A stretch of 60,000 nt of DNA from Symsagittifera roscoffensis (taxonomy: Eukaryota; Xenacoelomorpha; Acoela; Convolutidae). A program made the translations under genes and the position numbers. Where the stretch lies: the NCBI RefSeq assembly GCF_963678635.1, contig NC_087070.1, positions 29,614,048 through 29,674,047 on the forward strand. Direction: 5' to 3'. The notes under the pieces were generated by a model. That model had not been told where the DNA came from and did no database searches. It worked only from the letters and a program-made list of their open reading frames with translations. Below, piece by piece: positions 52,406 to 60,000 of the stretch (the stretch's first letter is position 1; every line of letters begins with the position of its first letter).

Positions 52406-53980
52406 TCGTGTCGAGTTGTGTTCTTATTGAAGAAACGTAACCCGTATCAATTTTAATTGTAAGGACATTGTGATATAGTGTCCCTTCGGATGGCTGTGGA
52501 CAGCTATATCGTCGTTTATTGATAATGTTGTAAGCTGTTCGAATATTAATTAGCGCTACTGGCTATCGATTGTTATTGATTGTTTCCATAATTTATATGT
52601 CTCGAGCGGTTAAGACTTATCTTGCTTTTAAGGACGCAGGATTCGGTTCTTAACTTCTGGAATGTCGCTAGTCGATCGGCGCAAGTTAGAGCATGATTCT
52701 AATATTTTATTCTCTTCAAGTCTACCCAATTGATTAGTAGCTCGGTATAAATCTCCTATGATTGGTATTAATTACCATCAATATTTACATAGTTAAATAA
52801 ATATAGATGTATGAACTTCATTTCATTAAAAAGGTTAATTATGTTATCTATTATAGCATAAGAATGCATGACGTCATGTAGTGATGTCACACTACCTCAC
52901 AAGAAGAAATCTTCCCGGGTGGTTTTGAGTTTTTGACTGTTTACAGTTAAAATAATTCAGTTTAAAACTTATAATCAAATTGACAAAATATATACTGCTA
53001 CAGGAAAATGAGTAATTGAACTATCAAGTTATCACAAAATTAATTAACATTCATTGGTTTAGAAGCACAGGTTATTACTTCAATTTACATTATGTGAAAG
53101 AGAATTCAATTGAGTTTAAATGGGAAATATTTTAATGGGGATAGGAAGCCACATTGAGTCGGGTTAAGGGAGTTAAGTGATAGATGATAGGGTCAGATTA
53201 ATGATATCATGATGTATTCAGTTGTCAGCTGTAGCTGAATTTGCACGGCAAGTTCTGTCGCGTGGATTAGCTGACTAGTTTTGGTCGTCGTTTCGTTTCA
53301 CATTTTGGTATCGCTGTCTTCGTTCGTTCGTTGCTTGACATTCGTGTTGCTCTATCGATGCTGAGGTCGGTGTCTAAGTTAAGATGAGGCTGTTAAGTTC
53401 TTCTCGTATCCTCAATAATTGCGAATGTGTTTTCAACAACTCAACAATGATTTGTTTTATTGAAATATTCACTTTGTTTTTGAAGCTTTTCAACTAGAAA
53501 CGCAATTTGTACTCTGTTATACATGCTTATAATTTGATGCTTCGTCTTCTACTCGTTTTTTGTTTTTGTTCCCTCAAAAGTCTTTTTGTCTTCTTCGTAT
53601 GGGTGTTTTGTGCCTTTGTTGGCCTTACTCCCTGAATGAAGGTGATCGACTTTATTATTTGAAAAAGTCAAAATTACACGTTTCAACGATGTTTTTGCAT
53701 TGGTCGCGATCATCGTATTTTGTGCAGTGTCTGGCTTTTCGTGTTTTCAATTCGTTTCTTCAACTGTAGCTGCACTTCACTCCTATAGGCTATTCAGGCA
53801 ATTTGCTGGTTCGCCTGAGCAAAATTTGGCATCAGTTAGAATTAAAATTGATGAATTTCAGTTTTTTCATCAAATTTGTTGATATTTATGATGTTCTAAT
53901 TAGCTTTTCAAGTTCGCGTGTTGCTTTTAAGCATTACTTGTAACCTTTCAGGGTTGTCCTAACAATTCCGTTGGATCTTT
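52406..53980. other. region between LINE-3 and the macro-domain element
   Basis: No ORF recognised. A 12-bp palindrome CATGACGTCATG (52867-52878) includes a CRE-type TGACGTCA and is followed by TGATGTCA. This is where a 3' LTR of the minus-strand gypsy-type element should lie, but without its 5' partner (outside the window) I cannot mark it. Confidence 0.4.
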
Positions 53981-53989
53981 GCTGGCACA

Positions 53990-54800
53990 TTTGAGTGTTT
54001 TCTTTCCGCATTTCTGCAAAGATATCCCTCGAAAGTTATTTTTCTTGTTTTTCCTATACTAATACATGGGAATGTTGAGAATTGATGTATGTCATCAAAT
54101 TTTGGTCTGGTAGTGGAACAACTTCGTGCCTGTTCGTCATTGGTGATTTGAAGATTAATGAGCTCAAAATTTTTGAATTTCCTTCGACTCGTTGATGGGG
54201 GACGAAAAACTTTTTTTTTCGTAATGCTTAAACATGGGCGGTGAGGGTGATTTTTCACATCTCGAGATGTACACATTTCCTCCTCCGCCGAGCTTCTGGA
54301 GCCTCCTTATTGGTGGTCCTGGGATCATTGGTAGTGAAATTTTCAAAATCCATTCAGAAGTTTGATGGGGGACGTGAGAATTTTTTATTCCCCATCTTAA
54401 TACATGGCCGGAGAGGGTGATTTTTGAGATCTCGGCTTTTAATTAATTCCTCCTCCGCCGGGCTTCAGGATCCTCCTCATTGGTGCTAGAGAGCTCACTG
54501 GTGTCAAAATTTTCGAGATTCGATCACTGAGTTGTCGGGGTGCTCGAAACTTTTTTATTCGTGATCTTAATACATGGGAGGTTGAGGTGTTTTTTGATAT
54601 CTTGAGTTCTATACATTTCCTCCTCCGCTGCGCTTCTGCAGGCTCCTCATTGGTGCTACAGATGTCATCGGCGGTACTAATTTAAAATTTCTTCTTCTGA
54701 AATTTTTCTGGGGTCCCAAAATTTTTTTATTCCCTATGTTAATACATGGGGATTTCGTGCATTTTTTGAGATCTCCAGGAAGTTGACTTCTGCTAGTGAG
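53990..54800 (-). repeat. five-unit tandem array, period ~170 bp
   Basis: The ATACATGG anchor recurs at about 54065, 54233, 54403, 54573 and 54745 (spacings 168, 170, 170, 172). Each is preceded by a T-run with ATTC and followed by GGTGATTTTTGAGATCTC-like and CCTCCTCCGCCG-like words. The period is not a multiple of three, so the short ORFs in it are not one repeated protein. It lies 3' of the macro-domain element. Confidence 0.85.
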
Positions 54801-54861
54801 CCGGCTTTGTGCACGTGTCCGTAGGGTGCTGCAATGATGATAACCGGTGAAATAACGCTGT

Positions 54862-55188
54862 TTAGACATAGACGAAGACTTTTATGTCGCCTTTTCGGAA
54901 GATATCGTAAATGATGTTGAAAACTGAATTTTCTCGTAATTTATCGAGACCACAACCTATCTTCGGAATCGCAATTTGCTTGATTCCTTGTTCGATTAGC
55001 TGCTTCCTCATGCAGCGGAGGCTGCTTGTAAAATCATAATAAGACGGTTTTTTGAAATATTGCGTTTTTGTCACTTGATTGAATATTGATTTGTTTTGAG
55101 AAGGAATGTGCACAGAAACTGAGGCCCCAACTTGTGGTGTTTCGATCGACTTCAACGTGGGCTGTAGTGGCAAATGTTTTGAATGCAT
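54862..55188 (-). pseudogene. second macro-domain fragment (TARG1/OARD1-like), C-terminal part
   Basis: 108 residues aligning with the last ~110 of the 1319-residue protein: SIETPQVGASVSV, IFNQVTKTQYFKKPSYYD, AIPKIGCGLDKLREN, IKVFVYV. Lys41 and Asp82 keep the 41-residue spacing of the catalytic pair. The N-terminal half, with the ADP-ribose-binding loop, is absent, and a stop lies a few codons upstream of the first Met. It is diverged from the first copy, so the duplication is not recent. Confidence 0.8.
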
Positions 55189-55223
55189 GCATGAACGGTA
55201 CTAGCTGATATCCGGATTTTTCG

Positions 55224-58200
55224 TCATAGATAAATAAAGATTTTGATGTTAGTTTTTCCGAAAATGTCGCAAATTAGGCTGAAAACTCTACTTTCTTTCA
55301 ATTTATCGAGTCCACATCCAATTTTTGGCATGGCTATTGCGTTTATTCCTTTCTGCAATAGCTGCTGCTTCATGCAGTTGAGGCTTCTTGACAAATCGTA
55401 GTATGTTGGCTTGTCAAAGAATTGTGATTTTGTAACCAGGTTGAAAATTGACTTGTTTTCCCAAGGCAAAGACACAGCAACTGATGACCCAACTATTGGT
55501 GTTTCAATGCTTTGTAGTGTTGGCCTCATACATGGATAGGCACTGCTGATTTGTCGTGCTACTCCTTTGTTCATGTGGAAGTCACTTGAGACACAGTGCG
55601 CTATAGAGCCTGGGAACTGTAAAACATTTCCTGGTCCAACAAAGATATTTGGTTCATCGTAGATTGAGTTCACCGAATCTTTGCTGCTTCCAGGTCCATC
55701 TTTACGTTTAGTTTTAGTCAGTTGCTTCGCTCGTTGTACACTGTCCTTTATTATATTTCTTTTCGTTTCGCGTGGAGGGAAAGATCCATTTGCCTCTTCT
55801 ACCTTCTTCTTTATTTTTGATCGGTTTTCGTTTTGAGTTGATCTTGGACTGAACTTTATTGGAGCCACTTCGTGTCCATCTACTGTTCGTAGGCTGAATG
55901 TGCGCAGTTGCAATTCGCGTGGTGGTATTGGGTGATATCTCACATCGTTGTTGAAGCGCGTTTGGCAAAATATTTTGTCTCGCGCTTCGACTGCTGCTTT
56001 GCGCTTCGTTCGCGAGGTTTCTTGGGCCATGTTTTGTCCATCGTTTTCGAGATTAACTGTAGTAGGCATTGTTACCACTGCCTCGTTCATTGGTTCGTCG
56101 TTAATTAATCCATCGTTGTATTCAAACTCAGGTGGAGCTAATGGTTCTGGATCTGGGTCCGGTGGAAGTGCTGGTGGCGGCGGTGCTGCTATTGGTAGCG
56201 GTACCAGAGGTAATGGTGCAACTATTGGTGCTGCTGCGGGAATTGGGACTGCTGCAGGAGCGATTGGGGCTGCTGCGTGTCCTCCAAGAGGTACTGACAG
56301 TCGGATTCGAGCAGGTGCATCGGGAAAGTTGCTTTGTCCACCGGTTGCGGGTTGGATGTCGTCTAAGAGTTTGGGCAAAGAATCGTCGAAGAGTCCTGGT
56401 TCACTTCGATATTTACCAAGTGAGGGATCCGTTTCAAATTTGCTTGGATCAATAGTCTCGAGATCTTCTGGTTGATGCTGTGGAATAACAGGTCTGAGAC
56501 GAATCCGGTGTACGCATTGTGTGAAATTAGTTCCCATTTTACGAATGATGTAGTTTGAATTTGTCAATACTTTTTCAACTCTGTACAATGGTATCCAGAC
56601 TTGCATTGATTTGCTCCCAAAATCTGATTGTGTTGTCAACAGAGGATTTAATAATAAACAAAATGAATGCTGTTTCAGTGGCTGGGCAAGTGCTTTTTGA
56701 TCGTAATATCCTCGGTATTTATGGTAAGCTGAAATTAAGTTCTTTTTCGTTTCTTTGAACTTTTCTAACATCGCATCTTGCATTGCCGTGACAAAATCAG
56801 ATTCAGCTGTTACTGTTTCAATTGCTTTCGTTGAGAAGCGGAGATCAAGTGGTTTTGTCGGTTCTCTTCCATGGAAAATTGAGCTTGGGCAGCATCCAAT
56901 TGATGAAGAGTATGAAGTATTGTGGATAAATGTTGCCAGTGGGACATATTTGTGCCAGTCCGACCATTGTTCATTGGTGTTCAGCTTTAGGATTCGTTTA
57001 AGTGGTCCATGAGATCGTTCGACAAGACCGATAGTCTGCGGGTGTTTTAGTGTGGGATGGTTAAGTTGAATTTCGAGCAATGTCGTCAATTCGTGCATCA
57101 GTTCTGAAGTAAATGTCTTTCCAAGATCAGCTAGAATCTTCTTCGGGATATAACTATGAACAAAGAACATCTCTGTAAGTTCTCTTGCAACAGTATCAGC
57201 GCTAGCATTCGTCAATGGTGCTGCAAACAAGTATTTCGAGAATACATCGATTCCAGTGAGAACAAACTTGTAGACTGGTGACTTCATTGGTCCAACTATA
57301 TCAATTTGCATCATATCGCCTGGGAAACATTGCAATGATGAAATTGGTTGTAATGGTGGAATCTGGTGCTTTGCCGTTGCTTGTTTGAGTTGCAGACACG
57401 TCAGGCAATTTTTAATCGTATTTTTCAGAAATTCAGTGAAGCCGGGAAGGTAAAATCGTTTTCTAAACTCTTCTGATGTCCTTGTCATTCCAAGATGTCC
57501 GCCAGTTGGCGAGTTGTGGAGTCGATACACAACTTCTTTCCAACGATGTTTAGGTAGGCAGTATTGTTTATACTTCACCTTTCCTGTGTCATCGAAGAAG
57601 TTTCGGTACAGAACGTCGTTTTCAAGTATGAGTCGATTAAATTGCTTCGCATATTTCTTCTTTCGACTGTTTTCGTACGTGAGGTTTGGAACTTGTTCGT
57701 TCCGTATCCAGTTCTTCACATCTTCGATATCAGGATCCTTTTCTTGTTCATTTTTCAGATTGAGAACTTCATGACTCAAATTCAGGTCGTGAAAAATGTC
57801 AGCAGGATCGGAATATCCAACTGCGGCAATTAATGGTCCTGATAGTCGGACGAAGTTTTGTGGTTGAATAGTATCGCTATCGTCTTGCGTGTTGAGCTCT
57901 CGCATAACGTTTTCATAGAGTCCTAGTTCAATCAATTGTGTTCTCAGATTATCGTCAAGTTTCTTCTTTTCGGGAAAGATCTCCTCCCTTGGTTGGATCA
58001 GGTTGAGAGATGCATCAGGTACTTTAGCTGTCGTGTCGATTTGAATCTCTCGTACCGGAATTTTGTCCGTCAGTTTCAGGGAGAGAGAAGCTGATGGGTC
58101 TGTTTGCATTCGTGAGAGAAAATCTGCTGCATAATTTGCTTTTCCAGGTATATGCGCGATGATGATGTTAAATGCCATGACTCGATCCAGGAAATTCCAA

Positions 58201-59183
58201 ACTGATGGTGGAATGGTTTTTGCTTGAAAAAACTGTGTCAGGCTCCGATTATCAGTCAGTATTATCACTGGTTTGGATGATCCCCAAATGAAATGAGAGA
58301 AATGATCGAGAGCAAAATATAGAGCTAAGAACTCTTTGTAGTATATGGAGAACTTCAGTTGTGCTGTATTGAAGAGTCTTGAACCAAAAGACACTGGTGC
58401 ATACGTTTTCATTTCACCTTTGTTGTCAGTCTTCACATAGTCTTCAACCATGAGCACAAAACCGGTTCCATGATAGCTTGCGTCACAGAGTATTACGTAT
58501 TGTAGTCCTGGTTTTGGTAACCGAAGTGTTATGTCTGTTGCTTGTATCAGATCATGCTTGAGCACTTCAAAACTTTTATGGTGCTCTTCATCTGTTTGAA
58601 AAGCAACATCTTTTCTGAGAAGTCGATAAAAAGGTATCAGTTTTTCTCCTAGGCTTGGCATATAGTTGCGAAAAAACTGTACAAAACCGATTAATCGTTT
58701 AACTTGTTTAACCGTTTGTGGCATTTTAATTTTCTTTAAGAACGTGGAGATTTTCTCTTGTTCCGGTGACACTCCTGCTGGTGTGATTACGTTACCCAGG
58801 AACTTCAGTCTTTGTGTTCCGATCTCACATTTGTTCGGCGACAATTTAAGTCCTGACTTCCGTACACATTCGAATATTTTCGAAAGGGTCGGTATCATTT
58901 CATCGAAGTTATACACAGCGCTCCCTATGTCATCCATGAATTGTGTACATAGGTCCGCAGCTAAGCATGGATCAAGGTAGTGTCGGATAAAAGAACTAAA
59001 TCCTGTTACTGATTTACTTAGACCTTGAGCCAGGCATTTGTATGCGTAAGTTCGTGAACCGAAGTTAAATGCCAAAAGTTGGACTGAAAGGTCATCTGCC
59101 ATTTGCACACAGTGGTATGCTTGTGAGCAATCAAGTTTGGTAAACAAGCTCTTTCCTGCGAAGTGGTTCGAAGCATCGGTCAT
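55224..59183 (-). CDS. Ty3/gypsy-type Pol with C-terminal macro domain
   Basis: 1319 residues. RT: TKLDCSQAYHCVQM (Asp18) and FMDDIGSAV (83-91). RNase H: ILCDASYHGTG, KEFLALYFAL and LTDNRSL (~231-315). Integrase: an HHCC finger (His556, His563, Cys593, Cys596) and a core with Asp628, Asp686 and Glu722 at exact D,D(35)E spacing. Residues 955-1020 are Pro/Ala-rich and 1055-1165 basic with NLS-like runs. Residues ~1178-1319 form a TARG1/OARD1-like macro domain. The frame is open throughout, and the N-terminal part of RT lies in another frame upstream (frameshift near 59200). RT, RNase H and integrase make and insert the cDNA; a macro domain would bind or remove ADP-ribose. Such a fusion is not part of the standard gypsy layout. 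Confidence 0.92.
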   Translation of the reverse strand: MTDASNHFAGKSLFTKLDCSQAYHCVQMADDLSVQLLAFNFGSRTYAYKCLAQGLSKSVTGFSSFIRHYLDPCLAADLCTQFMDDIGSAVYNFDEMIPTLSKIFECVRKSGLKLSPNKCEIGTQRLKFLGNVITPAGVSPEQEKISTFLKKIKMPQTVKQVKRLIGFVQFFRNYMPSLGEKLIPFYRLLRKDVAFQTDEEHHKSFEVLKHDLIQATDITLRLPKPGLQYVILCDASYHGTGFVLMVEDYVKTDNKGEMKTYAPVSFGSRLFNTAQLKFSIYYKEFLALYFALDHFSHFIWGSSKPVIILTDNRSLTQFFQAKTIPPSVWNFLDRVMAFNIIIAHIPGKANYAADFLSRMQTDPSASLSLKLTDKIPVREIQIDTTAKVPDASLNLIQPREEIFPEKKKLDDNLRTQLIELGLYENVMRELNTQDDSDTIQPQNFVRLSGPLIAAVGYSDPADIFHDLNLSHEVLNLKNEQEKDPDIEDVKNWIRNEQVPNLTYENSRKKKYAKQFNRLILENDVLYRNFFDDTGKVKYKQYCLPKHRWKEVVYRLHNSPTGGHLGMTRTSEEFRKRFYLPGFTEFLKNTIKNCLTCLQLKQATAKHQIPPLQPISSLQCFPGDMMQIDIVGPMKSPVYKFVLTGIDVFSKYLFAAPLTNASADTVARELTEMFFVHSYIPKKILADLGKTFTSELMHELTTLLEIQLNHPTLKHPQTIGLVERSHGPLKRILKLNTNEQWSDWHKYVPLATFIHNTSYSSSIGCCPSSIFHGREPTKPLDLRFSTKAIETVTAESDFVTAMQDAMLEKFKETKKNLISAYHKYRGYYDQKALAQPLKQHSFCLLLNPLLTTQSDFGSKSMQVWIPLYRVEKVLTNSNYIIRKMGTNFTQCVHRIRLRPVIPQHQPEDLETIDPSKFETDPSLGKYRSEPGLFDDSLPKLLDDIQPATGGQSNFPDAPARIRLSVPLGGHAAAPIAPAAVPIPAAAPIVAPLPLVPLPIAAPPPPALPPDPDPEPLAPPEFEYNDGLINDEPMNEAVVTMPTTVNLENDGQNMAQETSRTKRKAAVEARDKIFCQTRFNNDVRYHPIPPRELQLRTFSLRTVDGHEVAPIKFSPRSTQNENRSKIKKKVEEANGSFPPRETKRNIIKDSVQRAKQLTKTKRKDGPGSSKDSVNSIYDEPNIFVGPGNVLQFPGSIAHCVSSDFHMNKGVARQISSAYPCMRPTLQSIETPIVGSSVAVSLPWENKSIFNLVTKSQFFDKPTYYDLSRSLNCMKQQLLQKGINAIAMPKIGCGLDKLKESRVFSLICDIFGKTNIKIFIYL
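55227..55661 (-). other. macro domain (TARG1/OARD1-like) within the Pol ORF
   Basis: Residues 1175-1319. GNVLQFPGSIAHCVSSDFHM matches the first strand and AHC-x-S region; NKGVA takes the place of the GAGIA-type phosphate loop. VTKSQFFDKPTYYDL holds Lys1252, and MPKIGCGLDKL holds Asp1293. In human TARG1/OARD1 the catalytic residues are Lys84 and Asp125, also 41 apart. The family removes ADP-ribose from acidic side chains. I infer retained catalytic residues but not activity. Confidence 0.85.
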
Positions 59184-60000
59184 GTTTGAGATCGGTTGAT
59201 ATAGTCATTCTTGCGTGAATGGTTTATCCTTCTGAGGTCAATCAACATCCGCAATTTACCAGATGGCTTTCGATGTGCAAATAGTGGACTACTGTATTTT
59301 GAATGTGACAATGTTGTTATAAGTCCATAATAGTGCATAAGGGCAAGTTCCACTATCAATTCGTGTCGCAAATGTATCGGCGTGGGTGGTCCTTGTGTAT
59401 ACAGAGGTCGTGTGTGTTCCGGTTTTAGTTTGATTTTGAGGTCGGAATTGTACCCAACATCGAATCTATGTTTGGCGAAGATGTCCGAAAAGTCAACAAG
59501 CAAATCTTCTACTTTTGACCTTTGGTCTTCTGTCAACACTGAATTCTCCCACTTAAAGTTCTTGATAAATGTCAATCGATCTTGACATTTCGTTTTCGGT
59601 TCAAGTTTTTCAAGACCTTGAAAATGAAGAATTTGGTCGTAAATGTCGCGTTGGATTTGAGGAAGTCATTCAGGGTTTTGACATGTTTCAGGCGTAGGAA
59701 ACCAAAATTTTTCATATTCAGGTTCATGCTTCATTTGGGGCTGCTGACTATCACACGATTGTTGAATTAGCTCATTAATGCCCATTTCAATATCGTCCGG
59801 GTGGTTCATTTTTGCAAATGCAATCATTTCAGGTTCGATGGGGAATAAATTTTCTGCTTCTTTCAGAGTCAGAATTGAAAATTTCCCAATTTCGGTTTTG
59901 AAAGGCAAAGTAATGTGATGATCGGTGATGTTAAACGCTGTGATATACAACAGGTTGTTTTTCAGCACTTCGCTTATTGAAGAAGTGAACGCAATTTCAC
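59180..60000 (-). pseudogene. upstream part of the macro-domain element's pol (to window edge)
   Basis: One frame is open from the right edge, apart from a TGA near 59667, down to 59180. It holds a linker with VDFSDIFAKHRFDVGYNS and the first RT blocks (HSKYSSPLFAHRKPSGKLRM, LIDLRRINH). It ends at 59180, and the 1319-residue ORF takes over in another frame after a single-base shift near 59200. Protease and gag lie outside the window. Confidence 0.8.

Noticed and set aside
55224-55661. Macro domain as an independent host OARD1 gene
   Set aside because: It is in the same uninterrupted frame as integrase, has no intron or own promoter signal, and the linker is continuous. Kept open only as a refutation test.
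55948-56475. 175-aa Gly-rich plus-strand ORF
   Set aside because: It is the antisense of the Pro/Ala-rich linker of the macro-domain Pol; its Gly runs are a shadow of Pro codons.
1-60000. CRISPR arrays, bacterial operons, rRNA genes
   Set aside because: No regularly spaced identical repeats with unique spacers, no operon-like ORF packing and no rRNA-like sequence; introns and retroelements show nuclear animal DNA.

Overview
The window is AT-rich DNA from an animal genome. It holds one spliced host gene with twelve coding exons, GT-AG introns and a 17-kb intron, set among CR1/L2-like LINEs, Penelope-like elements, Ty3/gypsy-type LTR elements and tRNA-derived SINE-like repeats. Intron ends of the TTTTAG/TTTCAG type fit an invertebrate such as a nematode, but I cannot name the organism. 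A run of exactly 200 N at 41636-41835 shows that this is a scaffold with a placeholder gap.

Host gene (minus strand, 25697 down to 1227). I assembled twelve exons by hand; every junction has GT/AG and the phases match throughout. They give a 514-residue protein with four quasi-RRMs of the hnRNP H/F type, Gly/Pro-rich linkers and an RGG-like tail. An in-frame stop directly before the ATG fixes the start. Introns are packed with repeats. Intron 5 (7292-24347) holds an internally deleted LTR element with matching 5-bp target duplications (7887-11538), a 1-kb direct duplication, a decayed minus-strand LINE (14.1-16.4 kb), several SINE-like units, a ~170-bp satellite and a Penelope-like element with GIY-YIG remains (22.5-23.6 kb).

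25.7-41.1 kb is a retroelement mosaic. LINE-1 (26475-30230) is nearly full length and sits inside a repeat whose empty counterpart survives at 35.66-37.13 kb. Around it are recurring blocks of Penelope-like RT remains (plus strand), another RT family (mostly minus strand) and a conserved 101-aa ORF of unknown function. 41.2-44.6 kb has TA microsatellites, the gap, a broken gypsy pol and inverted LINE-3 scraps. 44.6-52.4 kb is a nested pair: minus-strand LINE-3 split by plus-strand LINE-2 with a 4-bp target duplication. The LINE-2 insert begins inside an SGNH-hydrolase ORF that lies upstream of its PHD-finger ORF1.

53.9-60 kb is the most unusual part: a minus-strand Ty3/gypsy-type pol whose 1319-residue ORF runs RT, RNase H and integrase, then a Pro/Ala-rich and basic linker, and ends in a macro domain resembling TARG1/OARD1 (ADP-ribosyl-ester hydrolase). 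The Lys and Asp of the known catalytic pair are present at the expected spacing. A second, diverged C-terminal macro-domain fragment and a five-unit ~170-bp tandem array follow downstream. I regard this macro-domain retroelement as the best candidate for an undescribed system. All similarities were recognised by eye; no search was run.
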